Assembly (NCBI RefSeq): GCF_030063135.1
Contig: NZ_JASISO010000018.1
Coordinates: forward strand, 59,219-123,218
Reading direction: 5' to 3'
DNA length: 64,000 bases
DNA from: Streptomyces sp. G-G2
Lineage (GTDB): Bacteria; Actinomycetota; Actinomycetes; Streptomycetales; Streptomycetaceae
Part shown: in pieces, positions 7,624-16,862 of the stretch
How the letters are laid out: every line of letters starts with the position of its first letter
Position numbering within the stretch: the stretch's first letter is position 1
Made by a program: the position numbers and the translations under genes
The notes under the pieces: generated by a model
The model's database searches: none
The model's input: only the letters and a program-made list of their open reading frames with translations
What the model was told of the DNA's origin: nothing

Positions 7624-10107
7624 TCAGCGCACCTGGACACCAATGAGACAGGTGTCGTCATCCGTGTCGGAGGCGCTGTAAGTGAGCAGGTTGTCGAGGC
7701 GCTTGTCCAGCGATTCTTTGTGCTGGGACGCCACTGTGAGGAGGTTGCTCAGGGCGTCGGTGACGGAGATGTCACGGCGTTCGATGAGCCCGTCGGTGTA
7801 CATGAGCAGGATGTCCTCACGTTCCAGCTGCACTTCGTGTTCCGCGAACTCGGGGTCCGGGAGTGCTCCGAGGAGCATTCCGGGGACGAGGGGGAGGGCC
7901 TGGACGTGGTCGCCCCGCACCAGTACGGGGGGCAGGTGTCCGGCACGCGCCCAGCGCAGGGAGCGAGTGGCAGGGTCGTAGATTCCACAGACAGCGGTGG
8001 CGGTCAGGTTGCCGGTGAGGTGGTAGGCGACGGCGTTCAGCCAGGACAGCAGCTGTGCCGGGCCGGCGCCGGTGACGGCGAGGCCTCGCAGGGCGTTGCG
8101 CAGGACGACCATTCCGGTGGCCGCTTGGATGCCGTGGCCGGCGACGTCACCGACGCTGATGAGGATCTTCTCGTTGGGCAGAACGACGGAGTCGTACCAG
8201 TCGCCGCCGACGAGGGAGTGCGATTCTGCCGGTCTGTAGCGTACGGCGATACGGATCCCCGGAACCTCCAGCGTGGCTGGAGCGGGGGGCATGATGGCGT
8301 GCTGGAGCTTCAGGGCGAGCTTGGTGCGGTCTGCGGATTCCGCTTCGCTGTCGGCGAGCTGGTCGCGGGTGGCTGCGAGGGCTACTTCGGTCCAGTGTTG
8401 AGCTGAGATGTCCTGGCAGGCGCCGCGGACGGCGTACAGGCGTCCGTGCGCGTCGAGGACAGGTTCCGCCACGATCCGGATGTGGCGAGTGATGCCGTCG
8501 GGGCGTCTGAGTCGGAAGTCCACCGATGACTCGCGCAGCCTGTGCAGGAGTGTGCGCAGGAACCGGCCGATCGAGTTGACGTCGTGGGGGTGGGCGTGGG
8601 CGGCCAGGTCCTCCAGCGGAACGGGAGAGGCCGTGGAAGGCAGCCCGAACAGGGCGAAGAGCTGGCCGTTCCACGTGATGGCCCCGGTACGCGTGTTCTG
8701 CTCGAAGCCGCCGACCCGGCCGAGGCGCTGCGCGTGCTGCAGAAGGCTGGCCAGCCGCGCGGTCTCGTCCTCGATCTTCCAGATGAGCAGGAGGGCCGTG
8801 CCGTGCCGACTGATGCTGACATCGGCGACGGAGGTGAGGGGGACTTCGTCGACGAAGGCGGTCAAGGCGGTGCGCGGCGCGTGGCAGGGCTCTCCCGTCG
8901 CGTAGACCCGCTCCAGCTTGGAGAAGAGGCCGTTGTTCTCGGCGGCCGCCGGGTAGGCCTCGAGGAAGTGCGCTCCGGTGACCAGGGAGCGCGGGCGGCC
9001 GGCCGGGTCGATGAAGCGGCTGTTGGTGTGGTGGACGCGGAAGTCGGACAGCCGGCCGGCCCGGTCGAGGTGAGGAGTGAGGATCAGCACCGGGTCGTTG
9101 AGGTGGTCGGCGAGGTCCACCAGTTCGCCGACGCCGGTGGGGGGTGCGACGCGCGCCGAGGGCGGCGGTATGTCGAGGGACTGCTCCTCAAGGGTATGGG
9201 CGCACAGTTCGGCCATGGCTTCCAGCTGCCGCAGGATCTGAGGCTGCTGAGAGGGCAGCCGGTCGGGCCAGCTCACTTCCAGGATTCCGTGGATGCGGCC
9301 CCCGGTCCCTGCGGGAGCCATGATCCGTCCGCCGTCGGGGTGCTGTCGCCGGCCGATGGTGGGGATGCCCGCCTCGGACAGGCAGGCCACCACAGCGAGA
9401 TCGCGGCTGTGCAGGGCCAGGCGGGCGCAGGTGGCTACTTCTGGAGGGACATGGCGCCAGCGCTCCGCGTCCTCCTGGGTGAATCCGGCCTGCCCGACGA
9501 GGGCGAGCGAGGAATCGGGGCCGACCAGCCAGATCGCGACGCCACTGGCGCCCAGCGGGCCGAAGGCGTTCTGCAGCAGTGCGGTGGCAACGGCCTGGAC
9601 ATCGGCCGCGGCCAGGACGCGGCTCTCCGCCGCCCTCAGCCGGACCGCGGCACGGGGTTCTCCGGCGGGCTCGGATTCTGCGGCGGCGGCGGTCTTGAGG
9701 AACTGCTGCGCGATCTCGCTGACGCCGTCGCGTGCGGCCTGGTTGATGACATCGACTGCCAGGCTCAGGACGGTGACGCCCGACTGGTCGGCAAGCCGGG
9801 TCAGCTGCCGGGAGGCTTCGGCGGCCCCGCAGCCCAGTCGCCCTACGAGAATGCCCCTGGCCATCTCGATCAGGGCGCGCCCGTCGGCGGCCCACTCCGC
9901 TTCCAGGGCCTGCTGGCGCAGCCGCTCCACTGTGGCGGCGAGCCGTCCTACCTCCCCCGACTCGGCGGCGCGGTCAGACGATCCGGCAATGGGGCAAGGA
10001 ACGTCCTTATCCGGGGTTCGCGCGGCCGGGACCTGCGACGGAGTGAGCTCGCGGGGCGAGCTGGATGCTGGCTGTGATGCCTCGTGCGCATTGAGAGAGT
10101 TGTTCAC
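7624..10107 (-). CDS. ANTAR-GAF-PAS-SpoIIE-type PP2C serine phosphatase
   Basis: Multidomain signalling phosphatase of about 827 residues. In order: an N-terminal ANTAR-like three-helix region (LIEMARGILVGRLGC...AVDVINQAA), a GAF domain (MAELCAHTLEE at its end), two PAS-like regions (the second with RVGGFEQNTRTGAITWN and HIRIVAEPVLDAHGRLYAVRG), a short coiled coil, and a C-terminal SpoIIE/RsbU phosphatase. The phosphatase has metal-site motifs VGGDWYDSV, VGDVAGHGI, YTDGLIERRD and DDDTCLIG. This class dephosphorylates anti-anti-sigma factors. The frame extends to an ATG at 10191, which overlaps the kinase gene upstream by 43 bases; GTG at 10107 leaves a 41-base gap and is preferred, though its ribosome site is weak. 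It lies directly downstream of the poly-HAMP kinase. Confidence 0.88.
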   Translation of the reverse strand: MNNSLNAHEASQPASSSPRELTPSQVPAARTPDKDVPCPIAGSSDRAAESGEVGRLAATVERLRQQALEAEWAADGRALIEMARGILVGRLGCGAAEASRQLTRLADQSGVTVLSLAVDVINQAARDGVSEIAQQFLKTAAAAESEPAGEPRAAVRLRAAESRVLAAADVQAVATALLQNAFGPLGASGVAIWLVGPDSSLALVGQAGFTQEDAERWRHVPPEVATCARLALHSRDLAVVACLSEAGIPTIGRRQHPDGGRIMAPAGTGGRIHGILEVSWPDRLPSQQPQILRQLEAMAELCAHTLEEQSLDIPPPSARVAPPTGVGELVDLADHLNDPVLILTPHLDRAGRLSDFRVHHTNSRFIDPAGRPRSLVTGAHFLEAYPAAAENNGLFSKLERVYATGEPCHAPRTALTAFVDEVPLTSVADVSISRHGTALLLIWKIEDETARLASLLQHAQRLGRVGGFEQNTRTGAITWNGQLFALFGLPSTASPVPLEDLAAHAHPHDVNSIGRFLRTLLHRLRESSVDFRLRRPDGITRHIRIVAEPVLDAHGRLYAVRGACQDISAQHWTEVALAATRDQLADSEAESADRTKLALKLQHAIMPPAPATLEVPGIRIAVRYRPAESHSLVGGDWYDSVVLPNEKILISVGDVAGHGIQAATGMVVLRNALRGLAVTGAGPAQLLSWLNAVAYHLTGNLTATAVCGIYDPATRSLRWARAGHLPPVLVRGDHVQALPLVPGMLLGALPDPEFAEHEVQLEREDILLMYTDGLIERRDISVTDALSNLLTVASQHKESLDKRLDNLLTYSASDTDDDTCLIGVQVR

Positions 10108-10148
10108 CGGAGGTCGGTTTCTTCCATGGGGCGGCAGGAACAGGACGG

Positions 10149-13100
10149 TCAGGCGCGCGAGGGGCCGGAAGCGTCCTGGGGAAGGAGCCATCGGCGGAGC
10201 CGGGCGATGAGGTCGTCCGCATCGACGGGCTTGGTGACGTAGTCGCTCGATCCTGAGGCGATGCTCTTCTCCCGGTCGCCGGGCATGGCCTTGGCGGTGA
10301 CCGAGATGATGGGCAGGTCGGCGTACTGGGGCATCCTCCTGATCTCCGCCGTTGCCGCGTACCCGTCCAGTTCGGGCATCATGACGTCCATCAGGATGAG
10401 GTCGATGCCGGGGGTGCTGGTCAGGGTCTCGATGCCCTTGCGGCCGTTCTCCGCGTGCAGGACGCGGATACCGTGGAGTTCGAGGATTCCGCTGATCGCG
10501 TAGAGGTTGCGGGGATCGTCATCGACGACCAGGACGGACATGTCCGCGAGGCTGGCATCGACGTAGGGCCGCTCCGACGGAGCGTGTCCACCCTCGGCCC
10601 GGACCAGGGGCAGGATGTCCCCGAGCCGGTCCACCGACAGGTGCAGGGCAATTCGTTCCCGGAGCTCATCGAGGCTGGAAAGGATTTCGAGGCGCTGGCT
10701 GATCGCGTGCTGATCCACCGCCTCCTGCTGCTCGCGGGTCATGCGCCGGTTGTCGTGGGCGAGTACCGGCAAGGACGCCAGCGCCGTGTCTCCCGCGAGG
10801 GCCTCGAGGAAACTGAGCGCTTCTGCACTGGCCCCCAGTTCGAGGACCACGCAGTGGAACGGCATCTGAGCAAGCACCGCGGCCGCGTCCGCGGCACTTG
10901 AGGCGGCAAGGACCTCGACTTGGTCGGACGGCTCCGGGGCCGCACGTCCGGCGATCAGATCGGAGGCCGCACTCTCGGCGACGAGGCTGAGCAGGCCGTT
11001 GGCGCGCTCTTCGATCACCAGGAGACGTCGGGGGTGCCGCCGGCCCTCCTCGGCGTCCGCGCCGCTGGCCGCCGACCGATCACCAGGTTCGGCGACCGGC
11101 TGGTCCAAGGCCGGAGCCGTCGCGTCCCGTTCGATGAAGTCGGGGCGTGCGACGGGCAGGTACAGCGTGAAGACCGACCCCGCGCCGGGCGTGCTGCTGG
11201 CCGTGACCACACCGCCGAGCAGCCGTGCGATCTCCCTGGTGATGGACAGGCCAAGGCCGGTGCCCCCGTACTTGCGGCTGGTCGTGCCGTCAGCCTGCTG
11301 GAATGCCGCGAAAATCACCTCCAGCTGCTCCTCGGCGATCCCGATGCCCGTGTCCGCGACCTTGAAGGCGACGACCGATCCCGCCCCGGCCAGCTCCGCG
11401 GGAAGCTCTGCGGCGTTCGTGGGCTCGATCTGGACCCGGACCTGGCCGCGTTCGGTGAACTTCACCGCGTTGGACAGCAGATTGCGCAGGATCTGCTGCA
11501 GCCGCGCGTCATCGGTCAGCAGGTCGACCGGCACACCGGGCGAGGTCGTGATGTCGAATTCGAGGCCCTTCTGCGTGGTCAGCGGGCGGAAGGAGGCCTC
11601 CACGTAGTCGAGGAGCCGCTTGAGAGAGACCCGCTCCAGATTGACGTCCATCTTGCCCGCCTCGACCTTGGACAGGTCGAGGATGTCATTGATCAGCTGG
11701 AGCAGGTCCGAGCCCGCGGAGTGGATGATGCCCGCGTACTCCACCTGCTTCGGGGTGAGGTTGCGGCTGGGATTCTGGGAGAGGAGCTGGGCGAGGATGA
11801 GCAGACTGTTGAGCGGTGTGCGCAGTTCATGGCTCATGTTCGCCAGGAACTCCGACTTGTACTTGGAGGCCAGAGACAGCTGTTGGGCCCTGTCTTCGAG
11901 CTCCTGGCGGGCCTGCTCGATCTCCAGGTTCTTCGTCTCGATGTCGCGGTTCTGGGTCGCCAGGAGAGCGGCCTTCTCCTCCAGCTCGGCATTGGACCTC
12001 TGCAGCTCGTCCTGCTGGACCTGCAGCTGCTCAGAGCGGGCCTGCAGCTCGCCGGTCAGACGCTGCGACTCGCCGAGGAGTTCGTCGGTACGGGCATTGG
12101 CGACGATGGTGCTGACGTTGACGCCGACCGTTTCCATCAGGCGCCCGAGGAAGTCGCGGTGCACCGGCGAGAAGGAGTTGAAGGAGGCGAGTTCGATGAC
12201 CCCGAGGACCTGCTCCTCGACGAGGATGGGCAGCACGATGAGGTTGGCAGGGGCCGCTCCGCCCAGGCCGGAGGAGATCAGGTAGCCGGGGGGTACGTTG
12301 TCGATGGCCAGGATGCGGCGGCTGCGGGCTGCCTGCCCCACGAGGGTCTCGCCATGGCGCACCCGCTGGGCTGCGGGACTGCCGACCGGCCGCCCGAAGG
12401 AGCCGATCAGGGTGAGCCAGGTTTCGCCGCCGGTCTCCTCGGCGAGGTAGAAGGCGCCGTAGCTGGCGTCGACCAGGGGGGCGAGCTCGTCCATGACGAG
12501 TTCGGCGACGACCGCCAGGTCGCGGTGGCCCTGCATCAGGCCGGAGATCTGCGCCAGGTTCGACTTCAGCCAGTCCTGTACCTGGTTGGCCCGGGTGGTC
12601 TCGCGCAGGGAGCCGACCATCGAGTTGATGTTGTCCTTGAGTTCGGCGACCTCGCCCGAGGCGTCGACCGTGATGGAGCGGGTCAGGTCTCCTTCGGCCA
12701 CCGCGCTGGCGACCTCGGCGATCGCCCGTACCTGGCGGGTCAGGTTCCCCGCCAGCTCGTTCACGTTCTCCGTCAGGCGCTTCCAGGTACCGGAGACCCC
12801 CTCCACCTCCGCCTGGCCGCCGAGCCGTCCCTCGCTGCCGACCTCGCGCGCGACGCGCGTCACCTCGGCGGCGAACGAGGACAGCTGGTCCACCATCGTG
12901 TTGATGGTGGTCTTCAGTTCCAGGATCTCGCCCCGGGCGTCGACGTCGATCTTCTTCGACAGATCGCCATTGGCCACGGCTGTGGTGACGAGCGCGATGT
13001 TGCGCACCTGACCGGTCAAGTTGTTCGCCATGGAGTTGACGTTGTCCGTGAGGTCCTTCCACGTGCCGGCGACGTTCGGGACCCGGGCCTGTCCGCCGAG

Positions 13101-14726
13101 GCGCCCCTCGGTCCCCACCTCCCTCGCGACACGGGTGACCTCGTCCGCGAAGGCAGACAGCGTGTCAACCATCGTATTGATCACCCCGGCGAGCGCGGCG
13201 ACCTCGCCCTTTGCCTCCACGACGATCTTCTGGGACAGGTCGCCACGGGCGACCGCCGTGGCCACCTGGGCGATGGACCGCACCTGCCCGGTCAGGTTCG
13301 ACGCCATGACGTTGACGTTGTCCGTGAGGTCCTTCCAGGTGCCCGACACACCCCGGACAGTGGCCTGGCCCCCCAGATTTCCTTCGGTGCCCACCTCCCG
13401 GGCCACTCGGGTGACCTCGTCGGCGAACGCGGAGAGCTGGTCGACCATCGTGTTGATGGTTTCCTTCAGCTCCAGGATCTCGCCGCGCGCGTCGACGCGG
13501 ATCTTCTGGGAGAGGTCTCCCTGCGCCACCGCGGTGGTGACCTCGGCGATGGAACGGACCTGCGCGGTGAGGTTGTCGGCCATGAAGTTCACCGAGTCGG
13601 TGAGGTCCCGCCAGGTACCCGAGACGCCCTTCACGTCCGCCTGCCCGCCGAGGCGGCCGTCGGTACCCACCTCCCGGGCCACTCGGGTGACCTCGTCGGC
13701 GAACGCGGAGAGCTGGTCGACCATCGTGTTGATGGTGGTCTTCAGTTCCAGGATCTCGCCGCGCGCGTCGACGCGGATCTTCTGGGAGAGGTCTCCCTGC
13801 GCCACCGCGGTGGCGACCTCGGCGATGGAACGGACCTGCGCGGTGAGGTTGCCGGCCATGAAGTTCACCGAGTCGGTGAGGTCCCGCCAGGTACCCGAGA
13901 CGCCCTTCACGTCCGCCTGCCCGCCGAGCCGACCGTCGGTACCCACCTCCCGGGCCATGCGGGTGACCTCGTCGGCGAACGCGGAGAGCTGGTCGACCAT
14001 CGTGTTGATGGTGTTCTTGAGTTCCAGGATCTCACCGCGGGCGTCGACAGCGATCTTCTGCGAGAGGTCACCCTTGGCTACGGCCGTGGTGACCTGAGCG
14101 ATGTTGCGGACCTGGTCGGTGAGGTTGCCGGCCATGAAGTTCACGGAATCGGTGAGGTCCCGCCATACCCCGGCCACGCCTGGTACCTCGGCCTGACCGC
14201 CCAGGCGTCCTTCACTGCCCACCTCACGCGCGACGCGAGTGACCTCGTCCGCGAAGGAGGAGAGCTGGTCGACCATCGTGTTGACGGTGTCCTTCAACTC
14301 CAGGATCTCGCCCCGGGCCGCCACATCGATCTTCTGGGAAAGGTCGCCGCGGGCGACAGCCGTGGCTACCTGGGCGATGTCACGGACCTGGGTGGTGAGG
14401 TTGCCGGCCATCGCATTGACGGAGTCGGTGAGGTCGGCCCACGTGCCGGATACACCGGGAACCTCGGCCTGGCCGCCCAGGGTCCCCTCGGTACCGACCT
14501 CGCGGGCGACCCGGGTCACCTCCGAGGTGAACAGGGACAGCTGATCGACCATACCGTTGAAAACGGTGGCGATCTCGCCCAGGAGCCCGTCTGCCTCGTC
14601 CGGCAGGCGGGTGCCGAAATCACCGTCACGGACGGCTGTCAGCCCGGCCAGGAGCTGGCGAAGCTCCGGCTCGCCCACCGCCCCCGAATCCTTTGCTGCC
14701 ACCACTGATACCGCCGACTTGACCAT
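10149..14726 (-). CDS. Giant poly-HAMP hybrid histidine kinase with pseudo-receiver and receiver
   Basis: About 1525 residues with no transmembrane segment. The N-terminal half is a tandem array of HAMP units of about 92 residues: eight copies of a canonical unit (GDLSQKI-DARGEILELK type) alternate with divergent units (EVTRVAREVGTEG-LGGQA-GVSGTW-LTDSVN). Then come a GAF domain, a long coiled coil, HisKA (phosphoacceptor in ANMSHELRTPLNSLL) and HATPase (NLLSNAVKFT, DTGIGI, GGTGLGLSI). Next is a degenerate receiver-like region (VVLELG in place of an Asp) and a complete C-terminal receiver (VVDDDPRN, LILMDVMMPELDG, SVTAKA). The layout recalls fungal group III (Nik1) kinases and Streptomyces homologues. 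ATG at 14726 follows a G-rich ribosome site; the frame to 14963 is not protein-like. Confidence 0.9.
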   Translation of the reverse strand: MVKSAVSVVAAKDSGAVGEPELRQLLAGLTAVRDGDFGTRLPDEADGLLGEIATVFNGMVDQLSLFTSEVTRVAREVGTEGTLGGQAEVPGVSGTWADLTDSVNAMAGNLTTQVRDIAQVATAVARGDLSQKIDVAARGEILELKDTVNTMVDQLSSFADEVTRVAREVGSEGRLGGQAEVPGVAGVWRDLTDSVNFMAGNLTDQVRNIAQVTTAVAKGDLSQKIAVDARGEILELKNTINTMVDQLSAFADEVTRMAREVGTDGRLGGQADVKGVSGTWRDLTDSVNFMAGNLTAQVRSIAEVATAVAQGDLSQKIRVDARGEILELKTTINTMVDQLSAFADEVTRVAREVGTDGRLGGQADVKGVSGTWRDLTDSVNFMADNLTAQVRSIAEVTTAVAQGDLSQKIRVDARGEILELKETINTMVDQLSAFADEVTRVAREVGTEGNLGGQATVRGVSGTWKDLTDNVNVMASNLTGQVRSIAQVATAVARGDLSQKIVVEAKGEVAALAGVINTMVDTLSAFADEVTRVAREVGTEGRLGGQARVPNVAGTWKDLTDNVNSMANNLTGQVRNIALVTTAVANGDLSKKIDVDARGEILELKTTINTMVDQLSSFAAEVTRVAREVGSEGRLGGQAEVEGVSGTWKRLTENVNELAGNLTRQVRAIAEVASAVAEGDLTRSITVDASGEVAELKDNINSMVGSLRETTRANQVQDWLKSNLAQISGLMQGHRDLAVVAELVMDELAPLVDASYGAFYLAEETGGETWLTLIGSFGRPVGSPAAQRVRHGETLVGQAARSRRILAIDNVPPGYLISSGLGGAAPANLIVLPILVEEQVLGVIELASFNSFSPVHRDFLGRLMETVGVNVSTIVANARTDELLGESQRLTGELQARSEQLQVQQDELQRSNAELEEKAALLATQNRDIETKNLEIEQARQELEDRAQQLSLASKYKSEFLANMSHELRTPLNSLLILAQLLSQNPSRNLTPKQVEYAGIIHSAGSDLLQLINDILDLSKVEAGKMDVNLERVSLKRLLDYVEASFRPLTTQKGLEFDITTSPGVPVDLLTDDARLQQILRNLLSNAVKFTERGQVRVQIEPTNAAELPAELAGAGSVVAFKVADTGIGIAEEQLEVIFAAFQQADGTTSRKYGGTGLGLSITREIARLLGGVVTASSTPGAGSVFTLYLPVARPDFIERDATAPALDQPVAEPGDRSAASGADAEEGRRHPRRLLVIEERANGLLSLVAESAASDLIAGRAAPEPSDQVEVLAASSAADAAAVLAQMPFHCVVLELGASAEALSFLEALAGDTALASLPVLAHDNRRMTREQQEAVDQHAISQRLEILSSLDELRERIALHLSVDRLGDILPLVRAEGGHAPSERPYVDASLADMSVLVVDDDPRNLYAISGILELHGIRVLHAENGRKGIETLTSTPGIDLILMDVMMPELDGYAATAEIRRMPQYADLPIISVTAKAMPGDREKSIASGSSDYVTKPVDADDLIARLRRWLLPQDASGPSRA
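12700..14570 (-). repeat. Tandem 276-bp coding repeats (HAMP array)
   Basis: DNA-level tandem repeats with a 276-base period (92 codons). The copies around 13590-13720 and 13866-13996 are almost identical, whereas outer copies are more diverged. Recent copying or gene conversion within the array is likely, and copy number could vary between strains. Short-read assemblies may collapse this stretch. Confidence 0.8.
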
Positions 14727-14917
14727 CCCTGCCCCACTTCCGTCTGACCAGGCGCCAAGCCCGAGCGAGCGTTCCCCCGACGCGGCAAATCCACCGCACC
14801 CGGCGAAGCACAATAGCCGCTCCGGGGCACGCCACGACGCCCGGGCCTCCAGCAAGTGCCGCAGCCGCCGGGGCCGCCCCGGTGGATGGTGGCTCCCGCG
14901 ATGGTCCCCGAGGCTCG

Positions 14918-15205
14918 TCAGGCGACCGCTGCGTAGAAGCGGTACGTCCACGAGCCTGTCCACGGCATCCGGCTGCCCGTACGCCGGGCCCGGTCCGTCA
15001 CCGCGGCCCGCCGGGCGGAGTCGCTCAGGAGCGGCCCGACGAACAGCGCGTGCACCAGCTGTGCGGTCAGCTTCTCGCCGGGCAGGCCGGTGCGCTGGCG
15101 TTCGGCGGCCTGGGCCTGGTAGCCGGGGTGGCCGCTCAACAGAGTGAGGCCCCGTCGTTCAACCGTGCGACTCCACCGCACCGACCTGCGGTGGAGCCCC
15201 GTCAT
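14918..15205 (-). CDS. Possible small hypothetical protein
   Basis: Open frame of 95 residues on the minus strand in an otherwise empty 665-base gap. It ends RMPWTGSWTYRFYAAVA and has an alpha-helical middle (EKLTAQLVHALFVGPLLSD). No family is recognised and no ribosome site is evident, so it may be a remnant or chance ORF. Confidence 0.3.
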   Translation of the reverse strand: MTGLHRRSVRWSRTVERRGLTLLSGHPGYQAQAAERQRTGLPGEKLTAQLVHALFVGPLLSDSARRAAVTDRARRTGSRMPWTGSWTYRFYAAVA

Positions 15206-15392
15206 GCCCGTCGTCGAGGTGGCGGAGGATGAGACCGCATGGGTGAGGCACGGTCCCGGGTTGCGGACAGATGCGCAGAGGGATGCCGTCCGGTTGGCCC
15301 CTCGTGCGCTGCGGAGCCCGGACGGTCCCCTTAGGGTCGGGTATCAGACCATCACAGAACCGCACAGACCGACCCGACCCGGGGGAGCCTTC

Positions 15393-16862
15393 ATGCCGGA
15401 GCTGTTCATCGGTGGCCAATGGACCACCGCCTCCGACGGGCAGGTGCGCGAGATCCGCTGCCCAGCGGACGGCACGCTGGTAGCGACCGTGGACGAGGCG
15501 GGCCCCGAGGACGCCGCCGCCGCCGTGGCCGCCGCCCGCGAGGCGTTCGACAGCGGGCCGTGGCCCGGCACCCCGGCCGCCGAGCGCGGTCGGCTGCTGC
15601 TGCGCGTCGCCGATCTGCTGGAGCGCGACAAGGCCGCGTTCGCCCGCGCCGAATCCCTGGACACCGGGAAGCGGCTGGTCGAGAGCGAATACGACATGGA
15701 CGACATCGCCAACTGCTTCCGGTACTTCGGCAACCTGGCGGCCTCCGGTGGCACGGACCGGATCATCGACGCCGGCAATCCGGACACGGACAGCAGGGTG
15801 GTGCACGAGCCGGTCGGCGTCTGCTCCCTGATCACCCCGTGGAACTACCCGCTGCTGCAGACCGCCTGGAAGGTGGCCCCCGCGCTCGCCGCGGGCAACA
15901 CCTTCGTGCTCAAGCCCAGCGAGCTGACCCCGCACACCGCCATCCTCCTGATGGGGCTGCTCAAGGAGGCCGGGCTGCCCGACGGCGTCGCCAACCTGGT
16001 GCTCGGCGCGGGCGCTGTCGCCGGAGCGCCGCTCAGTACCGACGAGCGGGTGGACCTGGTGTCCTTCACCGGCGGGCTGCTCACCGGACGGCGCATCATG
16101 GCCGCCGCCGCGCCCACCGTCAAGAAGATCGCCCTGGAACTGGGCGGCAAGAACCCCAACATCGTCTTCGCCGACGCCGAGTTCGACACCGCCGTCGACT
16201 ACGCCCTGATGGCGGTGTTCCTGCACTCCGGGCAGGTCTGCTCGGCCGGCGCCCGGCTGTTGGTCCAGGACGAACTGCACGACGCGTTCGTGGACGAGGT
16301 GGTGCGGCGGGCGCAGCAGATCCGGCTCGGCGGCCCGTTCGACGAGAATGCCCGCACCGGCCCGCTGATCTCCGCGGCGCACCGCGAGAAGGTAGAGGCG
16401 TACGTTGCGGCCGGCCTGGCGGAGGGGGCGGTGCTGCGCTGCGGCGGCGCCCGGCCCGAGGACCCCGCGCTGGCCAACGGCTTCTACTACCCGCCGACGG
16501 TGCTCGACGAGTGCACCCCGGGCATGTCCGTGGTGCGTGACGAATCGTTCGGCCCGGTGCTCACAGTCGAGCGGTTCCATGACGAGGCCGAGGCGGTCGC
16601 GCTCGCCAACGACACCGTGTACGGCCTGGCCGGAGCGGTCTGGACGCAGGACAGCGAGCGTGCGCACCGGGTCGCCGCCCGGCTGCGCGCCGGAACCGTA
16701 TGGATCAACGACTTCCATCCCTATGTGCCTCAGGCCGAGTGGGGCGGCATGAAGCAGTCCGGCGTCGGCCGCGAACTGGGCCCGGCGGGGCTGGCCGAGT
16801 ACCAGGAGGCCAAGCACATCTGGCGCAACACGGCCCCCCGCCCGCAGAGGTGGTTCGAATGA
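15393..16862 (+). CDS. betB: Betaine aldehyde dehydrogenase-like aldehyde dehydrogenase
   Basis: 489-residue NAD(P)-dependent aldehyde dehydrogenase. Visible motifs are TPWNYPLLQTAWKVAPALAA (substrate/cofactor groove), FTGG, the general-base glutamate in LELGGKNPNIVF, the nucleophilic cysteine in HSGQVCSAGARLL, and ESFGPVLTVERF. Family length is normal. It would oxidise betaine aldehyde (or a related amino aldehyde) to the acid in the cytoplasm. GGGGGAG lies seven bases before the ATG at 15393; longer upstream reading is not protein-like. Its stop overlaps the permease start (ATGA, 16859-16862), and a GMC alcohol oxidase follows. This fits the choline to betaine aldehyde to glycine betaine route; other amino alcohols are possible. 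Confidence 0.88.
   Translation: MPELFIGGQWTTASDGQVREIRCPADGTLVATVDEAGPEDAAAAVAAAREAFDSGPWPGTPAAERGRLLLRVADLLERDKAAFARAESLDTGKRLVESEYDMDDIANCFRYFGNLAASGGTDRIIDAGNPDTDSRVVHEPVGVCSLITPWNYPLLQTAWKVAPALAAGNTFVLKPSELTPHTAILLMGLLKEAGLPDGVANLVLGAGAVAGAPLSTDERVDLVSFTGGLLTGRRIMAAAAPTVKKIALELGGKNPNIVFADAEFDTAVDYALMAVFLHSGQVCSAGARLLVQDELHDAFVDEVVRRAQQIRLGGPFDENARTGPLISAAHREKVEAYVAAGLAEGAVLRCGGARPEDPALANGFYYPPTVLDECTPGMSVVRDESFGPVLTVERFHDEAEAVALANDTVYGLAGAVWTQDSERAHRVAARLRAGTVWINDFHPYVPQAEWGGMKQSGVGRELGPAGLAEYQEAKHIWRNTAPRPQRWFE

Noticed and set aside
10920..14708. 1262-codon plus-strand open frame opposite the poly-HAMP kinase
   Set aside because: It mirrors the repeats of the real gene (DHRVDG, GEVAGH repeats) and is a high-GC antisense artefact.
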